A stretch of DNA of 64,000 bases from Mycolicibacter virginiensis (GCF_022374935.2 NZ_CP092430.2:2666001-2730000), one strand, 5' to 3'. Numbered from the stretch's first letter, positions 21,364-31,189 are shown. Notes: generated by a model from the sequence alone, not told the origin. A program made the numbers and translations.

Positions 21364-22722
21364 ATGCCCGAACAGCGCGGGGCCCACGCGGCCACGGCGC
21401 GGGTCCGTGAAGCAGACCTCGCCACGCGAATGCAGACTGCGCAACTGACCGATCACGCGCTGGCCGCCGCAGTGAACGCCGCGGCCGATCACGCCCGCGC
21501 CGCGCGCCGCCACCTCGATGCCATCCACGGCGAGATCCGTGACGCGCTGGACGATCCGTGGGCAGCGGTGTGGGACACCCCGGCCGGCGTCCGCCAGTTC
21601 CAGCGGTTCCTGGCTGCCAAGACTCGAGAGATATGGCGGGTGCTCGGCGACGCGGTCGCCGACGACCGACGCCAGACGGCGCGGTTACGGGCGGTGGGTG
21701 CCGGTTACGGTGTGCCGGCCCGGCTGCGCGACCGGATCAACAGGCAGGCGCTGGCCGCCGACATCCGCCGGGTGGTCAACGCGACGTCGGCACTCAGTGC
21801 CGCCGACATCGTGCGCTACGAAAATGCGCTACGCGTCCGCGACGGGCTCGCCGCCAACTCCGGTGACGGCACGGCCCCGGTGCTGCTGCTCACCTATGAA
21901 CCGGCAGCGTTCGGCGGGCGCGGGCGGGCCGCAATCGCGATCGGCGATCCGGACAGCGCTGACAACATCACCGTGCTGGTGCCCGGCGCACACAGCAGCG
22001 TCCGCGATGGCTACCTGGCGCACCCGCAGGGGCGCAATGTCTATCGCGAGGTGGTCCGCTCCGATCCGGATCGCAGCAATTCGGTCGTCGTGTGGATGGG
22101 CTATCGCGCGCCGGACAGCCTGTTCGATCCCGCGGTGACGCAGCCGGCCGCCGCCCGGGCGGGGGGTCGACTGCTGGCCGCCGACGTCCGCGCCCTGGCG
22201 GCGTCGCACGTGGGCGCCTCGCACGTCACCGTGATCGGACACTCCTATGGTTCGACAACCGTGGCCGACGCCGCGGCCTCGGCGGGATTGGGCGCCGACG
22301 ACGTAGTGCTGGTGGGCTCACCGGGAACCGACCTGGCCCACAGCGCCAACGACTTTCACCTGCCCGCGGGAGGACATGTGTATGTGGGGGCGGCCTCGTC
22401 GGATCCGATCACCGGTTTCGGCGGCCAGCCGCAACTGCCCCTGCCGACAACGTCGGCGACGGTCGGGCTCGGCGCCGATCCGGCCGCAGATGGCTACGGA
22501 TCCACTCGGTTCAAAGCCGAGAACCGCGCCGTGACGTTGCCGATGAGCAGCCACAGCTCCTACTTCGCTCCCGGCGGCGAATCGCTTTTCAGCATCGGCG
22601 ACATCGCCTCGGGTCACGGCGATGCGTTGGCGACCCACCACATGACCGCACTGCACCGCCGTCGACTGCCCGCGTTCGATCCGGAACGACTGCGCCCCGG
22701 GACCGGGAATCACCGGCATTGA
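21364..22722 (+). CDS. Alpha/beta hydrolase of the DUF1023 family
   Basis: The 452-residue protein has a helical N-terminal part (residues 1-140) and a C-terminal alpha/beta hydrolase domain of the DUF1023 type common in actinobacteria. The nucleophile elbow is GHSYGS (about residue 295), followed by VLVGSPGTDL and a possible catalytic His near SGHGDALATHH. No signal peptide is visible. The start is uncertain: no clear ribosome-binding site precedes the ATG at 21364, and an ATG at 21433 is an alternative. Substrate is unknown. It ends 23 bases from the convergent YhhN gene. Confidence 0.8.
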   Translation: MPEQRGAHAATARVREADLATRMQTAQLTDHALAAAVNAAADHARAARRHLDAIHGEIRDALDDPWAAVWDTPAGVRQFQRFLAAKTREIWRVLGDAVADDRRQTARLRAVGAGYGVPARLRDRINRQALAADIRRVVNATSALSAADIVRYENALRVRDGLAANSGDGTAPVLLLTYEPAAFGGRGRAAIAIGDPDSADNITVLVPGAHSSVRDGYLAHPQGRNVYREVVRSDPDRSNSVVVWMGYRAPDSLFDPAVTQPAAARAGGRLLAADVRALAASHVGASHVTVIGHSYGSTTVADAAASAGLGADDVVLVGSPGTDLAHSANDFHLPAGGHVYVGAASSDPITGFGGQPQLPLPTTSATVGLGADPAADGYGSTRFKAENRAVTLPMSSHSSYFAPGGESLFSIGDIASGHGDALATHHMTALHRRRLPAFDPERLRPGTGNHRH

Positions 22723-22745
22723 CCGATCTGGCCCGGCGACGAACC

Positions 22746-23486
22746 TCAGCCCGCAGCCGCTTCTTCGGTGCCGGTGGACCGGCCGAAGAAGAATCCGGCC
22801 GTGATCAGCAGCTGTGCTGCCGCGTAGGCCCACCAAATCGGCGCCGCCAGTAGCTCATTGCCCAAGACGAACTGGCTGGCTCCGATCATCGCGTCCGATA
22901 CCGCAAAGCACACCGCACCGACCGCGGTCCAGGGTGTGGGCAGCTTCGCCAGAAGCGCGGCGCACACCATGGCGCCGAGCACCGCGACGTACACCGTCAC
23001 GGGCAGCGTCATACCTTCGCGGGCCATTCCGGGCCAGAACCATGCCAACAGCACCAGGCAGCTCGCCGCGACCACGCCGGCCCCGACCAGCCGGCCGCGC
23101 GACACCACCGCCAGCGGCAGCAACGCGCCCAAAAAGCACAGGTGCGCCACCAGGAACGCGGCCAGACCCGCAACGAAGGACGGTTCCCACCACGGAATCG
23201 CCAGTAACCAGTCGCCGGTCGCCGAGAAGATCAGGGCGGGGATCAGCCAGCGCGCCTCCCGCAGGATCGGGTGGGCAGCCGCAGCGAACGCCAACAGCAC
23301 CGCCATCGCCGCCTTGAAGGCCGGCTGCCCGATCCACTGTCCGGTCAGCGCCTCTCCCGGCGTCGAGCGCAACGCCACCACCGTCAGGAAGATGCCGTAA
23401 GCCACTCCGAGCCATCCCGCCGCTGCCCAGCCGGTGAAAACTCGTCTGGTTGCGTACGGTGTTTTTATGCCAGCAATCGACCCCAT
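22746..23486 (-). CDS. YhhN/TMEM86 family membrane protein (lysoplasmalogenase-like)
   Basis: The protein has about eight hydrophobic segments from residue 20 to the end and conserved family signatures [13 protein letters not shown] and [15 protein letters not shown], whose aspartates are the probable active site. YhhN relatives include eukaryotic lysoplasmalogenase TMEM86B; bacterial substrates are unclear. The ATG at 23486 gives 246 residues but overlaps the divergent esterase start by 20 bases; a frame open to 23651 has no better start. The N-terminus is therefore uncertain. The position next to priA and lipH matches Rv1401. Confidence 0.8.
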   Translation of the reverse strand: MGSIAGIKTPYATRRVFTGWAAAGWLGVAYGIFLTVVALRSTPGEALTGQWIGQPAFKAAMAVLLAFAAAAHPILREARWLIPALIFSATGDWLLAIPWWEPSFVAGLAAFLVAHLCFLGALLPLAVVSRGRLVGAGVVAASCLVLLAWFWPGMAREGMTLPVTVYVAVLGAMVCAALLAKLPTPWTAVGAVCFAVSDAMIGASQFVLGNELLAAPIWWAYAAAQLLITAGFFFGRSTGTEEAAAG

Positions 23487-24393
23487 AGTGCTGAAGGTAC
23501 TGGAAGCCATCCCGTTCCGACTGACACTGGACGACGGCGCGGAGGCGGCGCGTCGCGCCATGCGCGACCTGCCCCATCGACCGGTGTACCCGGAGGTGCC
23601 CAGCGAGGACCGGGTGATCGCCGGACCCGGTGGCGACCTGCCGATCCGCATCTACCGGCCGGCGGGCACCGAATCGGGCGCCGCTCCGGTGGTGGTGTTC
23701 TTTCACGGTGGCGGCTTCGTCGCCGGCGACCTCGACACGCACGACGGCACGGCGCGCATGCATGCCGTCGACGCCGGCGCAGTGGTGGTCTCGGTCGACT
23801 ATCGGCTGGCCCCGGAGAACCTGTTCCCGGCCGCCGTCGAGGACGCGATGGCGGCCACCGAGTGGGTGGCGGCCCACGCCGCCGAGTTGGGCGTAGACCC
23901 GTCGAGGCTGGCGGTCGCCGGGGACTCAGCCGGCGGCAACTTGGCCGCGGTGGTGACACAGCTGGCCCGCGACGCCGGCGCCCCGGCGATCGCCTTCCAG
24001 TTGCTCTGGTACCCGGCCACCACCTACGACGGCAGCCTGCCGTCGTTCACCGAGAACGCCAATGCGCCGATCATCGACAGTGCCGCGATCGCCGCATTGA
24101 CGCGCGCCTATGCCGGGGACCTGGATCTGACCAGCCCGCCGGCGATGCTGGCCCCGGCGCGCGCCGAGAATCTGGCCGGCCTGCCACCGGCCTACATCGC
24201 GGTCGCCGGCCACGATCCGCTGCGCGACGACGGCATCCGTTATGGCGAGTTGCTGGCCGCTGCCGGGGTTCCGGTGCAGGTGCACAACGCCGAGACGCTG
24301 GTGCACGGTTATCTGGGCTACGCCGGAGTGATCCCGGTGGCCACCGACGCCGCCGACCGTGGTCTGGCCGCTTTGCGGGCTGCCCTGGCGTGA
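23467..24393 (+). CDS. lipH: LipH-like carboxylesterase (hormone-sensitive lipase family)
   Basis: This 308-residue alpha/beta hydrolase has the HSL-family oxyanion motif HGGGF (about residue 79), the nucleophile GDSAGGN (about residue 156), and the distal Asp/His pair in GHDPLRDDG and HGYLGY. It resembles LipH/LipI of M. tuberculosis, which hydrolyse short-chain esters. The ATG at 23467 ([11 protein letters not shown]) fits the family N-terminus; a GTG at 23434 extends it with no similarity. A VOC-family gene follows after four bases, so they are co-transcribed. Confidence 0.9.
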   Translation: MPAIDPIVLKVLEAIPFRLTLDDGAEAARRAMRDLPHRPVYPEVPSEDRVIAGPGGDLPIRIYRPAGTESGAAPVVVFFHGGGFVAGDLDTHDGTARMHAVDAGAVVVSVDYRLAPENLFPAAVEDAMAATEWVAAHAAELGVDPSRLAVAGDSAGGNLAAVVTQLARDAGAPAIAFQLLWYPATTYDGSLPSFTENANAPIIDSAAIAALTRAYAGDLDLTSPPAMLAPARAENLAGLPPAYIAVAGHDPLRDDGIRYGELLAAAGVPVQVHNAETLVHGYLGYAGVIPVATDAADRGLAALRAALA

Positions 24394-24397
24394 TGCG

Positions 24398-24796
24398 ATG
24401 CGGCTGAATCAGGTCACCGTCGGCAGCACCGACCTGGACCGTGCCGAGCGGTTCTACCGGCTGCTGGGACTGCGGCTGATCGTCAAAACGGACGACTACC
24501 TGCGATTCGAGTGCCCCGACGGGGACAGCACCTTCTCCGTGGAACGCGTCGGCGAGGTCGTGGCCGGCGAGCAGGTGACCATCTATTTCGAAGCCGACGA
24601 CCTCGACGACCAGTACCAGCGCTTGCGCGGTTCGATTGAGTTCACCCAACCACCGACCGACATGCCGTGGCTGTGGCGAGAGGCTCGGCTGCACGATCCC
24701 GACGGCCACCGGTTGTGCCTGTATCACGCCGGCGAGGCTCGCCGGAATCCGCCATGGCGGCTGGGACCGCCGCGGGGAGCCCAGGATTTGCCCTAA
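24398..24796 (+). CDS. VOC (glyoxalase/dioxygenase) superfamily protein
   Basis: The 132-residue single-domain protein has paired beta-alpha-beta-beta-beta modules: QVTVGSTDLDRAERFYRLLG at the start and LHDPDGHRLCLYHAGE at the end. His/Glu positions typical of metal binding are partly present. The substrate is unknown. It follows lipH by four bases and precedes the monooxygenase gene by about 70. A small detoxification or degradation cluster is a fair guess, not more. Confidence 0.8.
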   Translation: MRLNQVTVGSTDLDRAERFYRLLGLRLIVKTDDYLRFECPDGDSTFSVERVGEVVAGEQVTIYFEADDLDDQYQRLRGSIEFTQPPTDMPWLWREARLHDPDGHRLCLYHAGEARRNPPWRLGPPRGAQDLP

Positions 24797-24865
24797 CACC
24801 ACCCCGGTCCCCCGGCGTGCGCGTTACCGTCGACCTCGATTCACATAGGCGACGAGGAGCGGACC

Positions 24866-26350
24866 GTGAGCGAGGAACCCGACCACGAGATCCTGATCGT
24901 CGGCGCCGGCTTCTCCGGCATCGGAGCGGCGATCACCCTCGACCGCGCCGGGATGACGGACTATGTGATCATCGAAGCCGGCGACGGGGTCGGCGGCACC
25001 TGGCACTGGAACACCTATCCGGGTATCGCCGTGGACATTCCGTCGTTCTCCTACCAGTTCTCCTTCGAGCAGAGCCCGGACTGGTCGCGCACGTACGCGC
25101 CCGGCGGGGAGCTCAAGGCCTACGCCGAGCACTGCGTCGACAAGTACGGTCTGCGCTCGCGAATCCGGTTCGGCACCATGGTGGTTGCCGCGGAGTTCGA
25201 CGTGGACCACGGCTGGTGGCGGGTGCAGACGGACTTCGCCGGCGAGCTCACGGCGCGATTCCTGATCAACGCGAGCGGGGTGCTGACCACCCCGAACCTG
25301 CCTGACATCGCCGGTGTCGACACGTTCGCCGGAGTGACGGTCCACACCGCCCGCTGGGACCACTCGCTAGACCTGACCGGCAAGCGCGTGGCGGTGATCG
25401 GCACCGGAGCCTCTGCGGTGCAGGTGATCCCGGAGATCGCGCCGGAGGTTTCCTCGCTCACCGTGTTTCAGCGGACACCGATCTGGTGTTTCCCGAAATT
25501 CGATGTGCCGCTAGCTGCTCCGATTCGCTGGGCGATGCGAATACCTGGCGGCAAGTCCCTGCAGCGGCTGGTCAGCCAGGCCTACGTCGAGGCGACCTTC
25601 CCCATCGCGGCGCAGTACTTCACGGTGTTTCCGCTGGCCAAGCGGATGGAGTCGGCCGGGCGGGCGTATCTGCGGCGGCAGGTGCACGACCCGGAGCTGC
25701 GTAAGCAGCTCACCCCGCGCTATGCCGTCGGCTGCAAGCGCCCCGGCTTCCACAACACCTACCTGTCGACGTTCAACCGTGACAACGTTCATCTGGTGGT
25801 TGATCCCATCGACCGGATCACCCCCACCGGCATCGTCACCGCCGACGGGACGTCCCACGAGGTCGACGTGCTGATCCTGGCCACCGGGTTCAAAGTGATG
25901 GACAGCGACAACATTCCTACGTTCACCGTCACCGGGACCGGCGGCCAGACCCTGGCCCAGTTCTGGGATGAGCACCGGCTGCAGGCCTACGAGGGGGTCA
26001 GCATCCCCGGATTCCCCAACCTGTTCAGCGTCTTCGGCCCATACGGCTACGTCGGGTCGTCATACTTCGCGCTGGTCGAAGCGCAGACCCACCACATCGT
26101 GCGGTGCCTGACGAGCGCCCGCGACCGTGGGGCGACCCGGATCGAGATATCGGAGGCGGCCAACGCCCGGTACTTCGACGAGATGATGAGCAAACGGCAC
26201 CGGCAGGTGTTCTGGCAGGACAGCTGCAAATCGGCCAACAGCTACTACTTCGACAAGCATGGTGATGTCCCGTTGCGGCCCACCACCACGGTGGAGGCCT
26301 ACTGGCGCAGTCGCCGCTTCGACCTCGACGACTACCGGTTCAGCGCCTGA
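24866..26350 (+). CDS. Flavin-containing Baeyer-Villiger type monooxygenase
   Basis: The 494-residue protein has the FAD Rossmann motif GAGFSG (13-18), the Baeyer-Villiger fingerprint FAGVTVHTARWD (residues 154-165, matching FxGxxxHxxxW), and the NADPH motif GTGASA (near 178). It is similar to Rv1393c, also close to metK. Such enzymes insert oxygen next to ketones or oxidise sulfides; the natural substrate is unknown. The GTG start is preceded by GAGGAG. A long palindromic terminator follows its stop. Confidence 0.9.
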   Translation: MSEEPDHEILIVGAGFSGIGAAITLDRAGMTDYVIIEAGDGVGGTWHWNTYPGIAVDIPSFSYQFSFEQSPDWSRTYAPGGELKAYAEHCVDKYGLRSRIRFGTMVVAAEFDVDHGWWRVQTDFAGELTARFLINASGVLTTPNLPDIAGVDTFAGVTVHTARWDHSLDLTGKRVAVIGTGASAVQVIPEIAPEVSSLTVFQRTPIWCFPKFDVPLAAPIRWAMRIPGGKSLQRLVSQAYVEATFPIAAQYFTVFPLAKRMESAGRAYLRRQVHDPELRKQLTPRYAVGCKRPGFHNTYLSTFNRDNVHLVVDPIDRITPTGIVTADGTSHEVDVLILATGFKVMDSDNIPTFTVTGTGGQTLAQFWDEHRLQAYEGVSIPGFPNLFSVFGPYGYVGSSYFALVEAQTHHIVRCLTSARDRGATRIEISEAANARYFDEMMSKRHRQVFWQDSCKSANSYYFDKHGDVPLRPTTTVEAYWRSRRFDLDDYRFSA

Positions 26351-26362
26351 TTTATTACGGCG

Positions 26363-26420
26363 CGAGCAGACGCATAGGCCCCCAAATCCGGTCGGAAATG
26401 GGGGCCTATGCGTCTGCTCG
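26363..26420. terminator. Perfect 22-bp palindromic bidirectional terminator
   Basis: Arms of 22 bases at 26363-26384 and 26399-26420 are perfect reverse complements with a 14-base loop. They begin CGAGCAGACGCATAGG, a motif I recall recurring between mycobacterial genes as a terminator-like element. It lies exactly between the convergent stops of the monooxygenase and metK. Confidence 0.8.
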
Positions 26421-26426
26421 GCGGAA

Positions 26427-27638
26427 TTAAATGGCGCGCTTGAGGTCGTCGACCTTGTCGAGCTTCTCCCACGGCAGTTCGATGTCGGTGCGGCCGAAGT
26501 GGCCGTAAGCCGCGGTCGGTGCGTAGATCGGACGCAGCAGGTCCAGGTCACGCACGATCGCGCCCGGGCGCAAGTCGAAGACCTCGGGCACGATCTTCTC
26601 GATCTTGACCGGGTCGACGGTGGCGGTGCCGAAGGTCTCGATGAACAGACCGACCGGCGCGGCCTTGCCGATGGCGTAGGCCACCTGAACCTCGACGCGC
26701 TGCGCCAAGCCCGCCGCGACGATGTTCTTGGCCACCCAGCGCATCGCGTACGCGGCGGAGCGGTCCACCTTCGACGGGTCCTTGCCGGAGAAGGCGCCGC
26801 CGCCGTGGCGAGCCCAGCCGCCGTAGGTGTCAACGATGATCTTGCGGCCGGTCAGGCCAGCGTCACCCATGGGCCCGCCGACAACGAAGTTGCCGGTCGG
26901 GTTGATCAGGATGCGGGTCGACGAGGAGTCCAGAGTCTCGTGGGCGAGTTCGGCCAGCACGGTGGAGATCACGTGCTCGCGGAGATCGGGGTCCAGGGTC
27001 TTCACCAGGTCGATGCCCTCGGCGTGCTGGGTGGAGATCACCACGGTGTCCAGCCGGGTCGGGACGTCATCCTCGTACTCGATGGTGACCTGGGTCTTGC
27101 CGTCCGGGCGCAGGTAGTCCAGCGTTCCGTTCTTGCGGACCTCGGTCAGCCGCCGCGACAGCCGGTGGGCCAGCGCGATGGGCAGCGGCATCAGCTCCGG
27201 GGTGTCGGCGATCGCGTAGCCGAACATCAGGCCCTGGTCGCCGGCGCCCTGCGAGTCCAGCGGGTCGGCCGCGCCCTCGACGCGCGCTTCATGCGCGGTG
27301 TCGACGCCCTGGGCGATGTCGGGCGACTGTGCGCCGATCCCGATGTTGACGCCACAGGTCGTGCCGTCGAAGCCCTTGTCCGACGAGTCGTAGCCGATCT
27401 CCAGGATGCGCTCGCGCACGGTGTTGGTGATATTGGCGAACGCTTCGCGGGCGTTGGTCGTCACCTCACCGACTACGTGCACCTGGCCGGTGGTGACCAG
27501 GGTTTCCACCGCAACACGTGAACGGGGGTCATCGGCGAGCAGTGCGTCGAGCACCGAGTCGCTGATGGCGTCACAGATCTTGTCGGGGTGGCCCTCGGTC
27601 ACCGACTCACTGGTGAACAGCCGTCCCTTTTCGCTCAC
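26427..27638 (-). CDS. metK: S-adenosylmethionine synthetase
   Basis: MetK makes S-adenosylmethionine from methionine and ATP. The 403-residue length equals the M. tuberculosis enzyme. Signatures are [10 protein letters not shown] at the start, [12 protein letters not shown], and the phosphate loop [19 protein letters not shown]. The GTG at 27638 gives the conserved [11 protein letters not shown] start and has GGAAGG upstream; the frame upstream to 27728 is not conserved. A likely promoter lies 44 bases upstream. No SAM riboswitch was seen. Confidence 0.97.
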   Translation of the reverse strand: MSEKGRLFTSESVTEGHPDKICDAISDSVLDALLADDPRSRVAVETLVTTGQVHVVGEVTTNAREAFANITNTVRERILEIGYDSSDKGFDGTTCGVNIGIGAQSPDIAQGVDTAHEARVEGAADPLDSQGAGDQGLMFGYAIADTPELMPLPIALAHRLSRRLTEVRKNGTLDYLRPDGKTQVTIEYEDDVPTRLDTVVISTQHAEGIDLVKTLDPDLREHVISTVLAELAHETLDSSSTRILINPTGNFVVGGPMGDAGLTGRKIIVDTYGGWARHGGGAFSGKDPSKVDRSAAYAMRWVAKNIVAAGLAQRVEVQVAYAIGKAAPVGLFIETFGTATVDPVKIEKIVPEVFDLRPGAIVRDLDLLRPIYAPTAAYGHFGRTDIELPWEKLDKVDDLKRAI

Positions 27639-27681
27639 AATGTCGCCTTCCGGGTAATCCATCAAGAAGTTAGCTCGGGCT

Positions 27682-27687
27682 AATATA
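27682..27687 (-). promoter_or_regulatory. Predicted -10 of the metK promoter
   Basis: TATATT on the minus strand matches the mycobacterial -10 well in an otherwise GC-rich context and predicts a leader of about 35 bases before the metK GTG. No good -35 is visible. Confidence 0.45.
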
Positions 27688-27839
27688 GCCGTGCGGTCCT
27701 CGGGAGAGCCTGGCAGCCCGGTTCGCATCCCCCGGCGCCAAGGGCCGGGTAATGGCTGCGCTGCCCCGCGTTCAGAAAATCCTCGACAACATCCCCCACG
27801 ACGAGAAACCTGATCGACTCGGCCCTGCGAGCGCCTACT

Positions 27840-28454
27840 CTACCGTCCCGCCGTCGCCGTCGCCTTTTCGACCCGAACCGCCCAGCCGACCAATGACCGC
27901 AGATAACTCAGAACCAAGTCGTCCGGGTGCGCCCGCGGATCGGTGAGGTGCAGCAGGGCCAGTTCCTCCAACGCCGACAACAACAGCCGTGTCGTCACAC
28001 CGTCGGCGTCGACCGGGTAGCCCGCCAACCGAGAGAGCCGCCCCGCGGCGATGGTTCGGGCATAGCGACGGCCCGCTTCGGTGCGAGCCCCCAACTGCGG
28101 CGGAGCGCCGGCCGGCGGACTCAGGATGATGCGCCAACTGGTAGGCGCCGCATGCAGATACGCCAGGATGCCGCGACCGAGTGCATCCGGGTCGTCGTCG
28201 AGCGGACCCTCTACGCTGCGCATCCCAGCGAAGGCGATGGCCGATTCGCGGTCCAGCAGCGCCGTCATCAGTCCGGCCAGATCGCCGAAGTTCTGGTACA
28301 CCACCGTCCGGGTCACCTCCGCGGCGCGGGCCACCCGGTCGATCGTTACCGCGGCATAGCCCTCGGCGGCGACGATGTCGCGAGCGTGGTCGAGCAACTG
28401 CATTCGTCGCGCGTGTGCCGACATCCGCCGCTTCGGCTCCGGCTGGGCGCTCAC
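27840..28454 (-). CDS. TetR-family regulator
   Basis: This 204-residue protein has a TetR helix-turn-helix at residues about 15-62 (AAEGYAAVTIDRVARAAEVTRTVVYQNFGD) and a helical ligand domain. The GTG start overlaps the stop of the upstream HpnE-like gene by four bases (GTGA), so both are one operon. The inverted repeat at 29826-29848 in front of that operon is a good candidate for its own operator. A longer open frame to 28775 is antisense-like noise inside the upstream gene. Confidence 0.88.
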   Translation of the reverse strand: MSAQPEPKRRMSAHARRMQLLDHARDIVAAEGYAAVTIDRVARAAEVTRTVVYQNFGDLAGLMTALLDRESAIAFAGMRSVEGPLDDDPDALGRGILAYLHAAPTSWRIILSPPAGAPPQLGARTEAGRRYARTIAAGRLSRLAGYPVDADGVTTRLLLSALEELALLHLTDPRAHPDDLVLSYLRSLVGWAVRVEKATATAGR

Positions 28455-29809
28455 GTCGATGCCCGCAACTCGAGCAGTAACTCCACGGCGCGGGCAGCGC
28501 TCTGCGCGGCGCTCTCCATGGTCGCCGACCAATCGGTACGGGTCCAGTCGCCGGCGAGCACCAGACTCGGCACCGACGTGCGCTGATCCGGGCGGAGCCC
28601 ATCGGTGCCCACCACCTGCGAAAAGGTGGCCTTGGGCATCTTGACCACCTGCGCGGCCACCACGTTCGCCTCGGCCGCGGCCGGATAGTAGCGGCGCAGC
28701 ATGTCCATCTGTTCGGCCACGATCTGCTCGTTGGACCGGTGGATCTGCTCGTACGCGCCGCTGGTGGTCAGGCAATACAGCCAGGCACCGTTGGGATCGC
28801 GGCGCTGCATCCGCTGCCGGTCGAACACCTCATCGATGACGCCCGTGCCGCCGATCACCGATTCCATCGCCGCCTCGGTGCCCAATGGCCGGTCCAGGTA
28901 GAGGTTGGTACTGACGATCGGTGTGTAGTGCAATTTTTCTGCAGCGGCGTAAATTTCGGCGTGCTCGGGCAGATCATCGAGCAAGCCGGCGATATTCGAG
29001 TTGGGCACGGCACACACCACCGCGTCCGCCGCCACCTCCGTGCCGTCTGCCAATTGCACGGCACGAACGGCATTGCCCTCCAAAACGATTCGCCGAGCGA
29101 CTGCGCGGTAACGCACCTCGACACCAAGTCGGTCGAAAACGGCGAGCGCGCCGGAGATATAGAGCGTGTCGAGATCGGTGGTGGGATAGCCGATCGTCAC
29201 CGCACTGCGGTGGCGCAGCCCGAGTCGGATTCCGGTGGCCAGGACATCGGCAAAGACCTTCGCCGAACCGCGGTCCACCGGCTCGGCGGCAATGCCGAGC
29301 GCCAGCCAGTCCCACACGGCCTCCCGGGCGCGAGCCGGCATCCCGACGCGGCGCAGCCACTGGTCGGTGGTCAGATCGGGCAGATCAGCGGGTTGGAACA
29401 GCGCCTCGCCGGTCAGACGCACCGTCGCCGCAGCGGTCCGCAGCCGGTCGAACAGGCTCGCGTCGGGGTGCGGCCCGAACAGCGTCCGCACCGCGCCCAG
29501 GCCGCGGGTCACCAAGGTGGTGGTGGCCCCGCCGGGCCAGCGCAGCGTTCCACCGGTCGGAAACTCGACCATCGATCGGGTGCCGACACTGGTCAAGTAG
29601 CGAAACAAGTGGTCGTAGCCGCTGGCGATCACATGCTGACCGTTGTCCGCGAGGTCCGCTATCCCCTGCACCCGCATCGCCTGGGTGCGTCCGCCGAGCC
29701 TCCCGCGCCGCTCCAGCAGCGTCACCTTCTTTCCGGCCTCGGCCAGCCAGACCGCTGCGGCCAGCCCGGCCAGGCCGCCCCCGATCACCACGTAGCGACG
29801 ATCGTCCAT
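28451..29809 (-). CDS. FAD-dependent amine-oxidase-family desaturase, HpnE-like
   Basis: The 452-residue protein has the FAD motif VIGGGLAGLAAA, the ERRGRLGGRT motif typical of the phytoene desaturase/amine oxidase family, and a C-terminal LAGDWTRTDWSATMESAAQS segment characteristic of squalene-associated HpnE and carotenoid desaturases. HpnE removes the hydroxyl of hydroxysqualene; no other squalene or hopanoid gene is nearby, so the lipid substrate is uncertain. It is the first gene of an operon with a TetR repressor and has a candidate operator 17 bases upstream. Confidence 0.8.
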   Translation of the reverse strand: MDDRRYVVIGGGLAGLAAAVWLAEAGKKVTLLERRGRLGGRTQAMRVQGIADLADNGQHVIASGYDHLFRYLTSVGTRSMVEFPTGGTLRWPGGATTTLVTRGLGAVRTLFGPHPDASLFDRLRTAAATVRLTGEALFQPADLPDLTTDQWLRRVGMPARAREAVWDWLALGIAAEPVDRGSAKVFADVLATGIRLGLRHRSAVTIGYPTTDLDTLYISGALAVFDRLGVEVRYRAVARRIVLEGNAVRAVQLADGTEVAADAVVCAVPNSNIAGLLDDLPEHAEIYAAAEKLHYTPIVSTNLYLDRPLGTEAAMESVIGGTGVIDEVFDRQRMQRRDPNGAWLYCLTTSGAYEQIHRSNEQIVAEQMDMLRRYYPAAAEANVVAAQVVKMPKATFSQVVGTDGLRPDQRTSVPSLVLAGDWTRTDWSATMESAAQSAARAVELLLELRAST

Positions 29810-29825
29810 GCCCGGCCCCTCTCGG

Positions 29826-29848
29826 CTAACTTACGATTTGAAAGTTAG
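29826..29848 (-). promoter_or_regulatory. TetR-type operator before the HpnE-like operon
   Basis: CTAACTT and AAGTTAG form a perfect 7-bp inverted repeat with a nine-base spacer, centred about 28 bases upstream of the start. AT-rich symmetry of this kind is typical for TetR autorepression, and the operon's own TetR is the natural ligand. Binding is inferred. Confidence 0.6.
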
Positions 29849-29913
29849 TCCAGGGACGACGAGCGGTCAACGGTCCGCTGTAGTAGTGATTTCAGACAGA
29901 GGGCTTAGTCGCG

Positions 29914-31161
29914 CTAACCGCGGTTGCTGGCCAGGAACGCCACGATCGCATCCACGATGCGGCTGGCCATCAACGTCTTGGAGCCCGACTCCAGGGCGGA
30001 CTCGGTCCCGTCCGCGGCCAACAGCCACCCGTCGTTGTGGTCGACCTCGAATGCCCGCCCGTCCCCGACCGCGTTGACCACCAACAGGTCACAGCCCTTG
30101 CGGCGCAGCTTGGCCCGGGCGTGGAACAGCACGTCGCCGTTCTCGTCACCCGTCTCGGCGGCGAAGCCGACAATGGCCCGCATATTGGGCAGCTGCCCGT
30201 CCGTGCGGGCACGCACCGCGCCGGCCAGCACGTCGTCGTTGCGGACCAGCTCGATGGTCGGCTCCCCCGCGCTGTCGGGGCCCTTCTTGATCTTGGCCTG
30301 CGCGACCCGCACCGGACGGAAGTCGGCGACAGCCGCGGCCATCACCAACACGTGCGCCTCGGGGGCATGCTTGGACACCGCATCATGCAGTTGCTGGGCC
30401 GAGCTGACGTGCACCACGTGGACGCCGGCCGGGTCGATCAGCCCCGCGGTGTGCGCGGCGATCAGGGTGACCTCGGCACCACGCTGGGCCGCCACCCGGG
30501 CCACGGCGTAGCCCTGCTTGCCCGAACTGCGGTTACCGATGAAGCGGACCGGGTCGATCGGCTCGCGGGTGCCGCCTGCGGTCACCAGGACCTTCCGCCC
30601 GGCCAGGTCGTGCGGCAATGCGTCGGCGCGCTCCAGCAGCAGCGACGCGAAGGTGTTGATCTCTTCGGCCTCGGGCAGCCGGCCCGGGCCGGTGTCGGCG
30701 CCGGTCAGCCGGCCCGATGCGGGCTCAAGGACGACCGCGCCGCGTTCCCGCAGCGTCGCGACATTGGCGACGGTGGCCGGATGCTGCCACATCTCGGTAT
30801 GCATGGCCGGGGCGAACAGCACCGGACAGCGGGCGGTGAGCAGGGTGGCGGTCAGCAAATCGTCGGCGCGACCGGCCACTGCCCGGGCCAACAGGTCAGC
30901 GGTGGCCGGTGCCACCACCACCAAGTCGGCCTGCTGGCCGATCGCCACATGGGGCACGCGGGGCACGTCGTCGAAGACCCCGGTGTCGACCGGTTGGCCC
31001 GAGAGCGCCTCGAAGGTGGCTGCCCCGACAAACCTCAGGGCGGACTCGGTCGGGACGACGCGAACCGAATGGCCCGCCTCGGCCAGCTGTCGGACGACGG
31101 TGCACGCCTTGTATGCGGCGATGCCTCCGGAGACACCGACGACGACCCGTTTCTGGCCCAC
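29914..31161 (-). CDS. coaBC: Bifunctional phosphopantothenoylcysteine decarboxylase/synthetase CoaBC (Dfp)
   Basis: CoaBC makes two steps of coenzyme A synthesis: ligation of cysteine to phosphopantothenate, then decarboxylation. The 415-residue protein has the FMN decarboxylase domain (GVSGGIAAYKA, PATADLLAR, APAMHTEMW) and the synthetase domain (VTAGGTREPIDPVRFIGNRSSGKQG, and KIKK with VRNDDVL). The GTG at 31161 (VGQKRVVVGVSGG) matches the family start. It is last in the mihF-gmk-rpoZ-coaBC run, 28 bases after rpoZ. Confidence 0.96.
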   Translation of the reverse strand: MGQKRVVVGVSGGIAAYKACTVVRQLAEAGHSVRVVPTESALRFVGAATFEALSGQPVDTGVFDDVPRVPHVAIGQQADLVVVAPATADLLARAVAGRADDLLTATLLTARCPVLFAPAMHTEMWQHPATVANVATLRERGAVVLEPASGRLTGADTGPGRLPEAEEINTFASLLLERADALPHDLAGRKVLVTAGGTREPIDPVRFIGNRSSGKQGYAVARVAAQRGAEVTLIAAHTAGLIDPAGVHVVHVSSAQQLHDAVSKHAPEAHVLVMAAAVADFRPVRVAQAKIKKGPDSAGEPTIELVRNDDVLAGAVRARTDGQLPNMRAIVGFAAETGDENGDVLFHARAKLRRKGCDLLVVNAVGDGRAFEVDHNDGWLLAADGTESALESGSKTLMASRIVDAIVAFLASNRG

Positions 31162-31189
31162 CGGTATGACCCGTCCTGCCCGGCTCCGG

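Noticed and set aside
23271..24407. 378-codon frame overlapping lipH
   Set aside because: Out-of-frame shadow of lipH with Arg/Gly-rich composition.
27639..27760. Possible SAM riboswitch before metK
   Set aside because: The leader after the predicted -10 is only about 35 bases, too short for a SAM aptamer.
29860..29880. Small hairpin GCGG/CCGC after coaBC as a terminator
   Set aside because: Only four paired bases; too weak to call.
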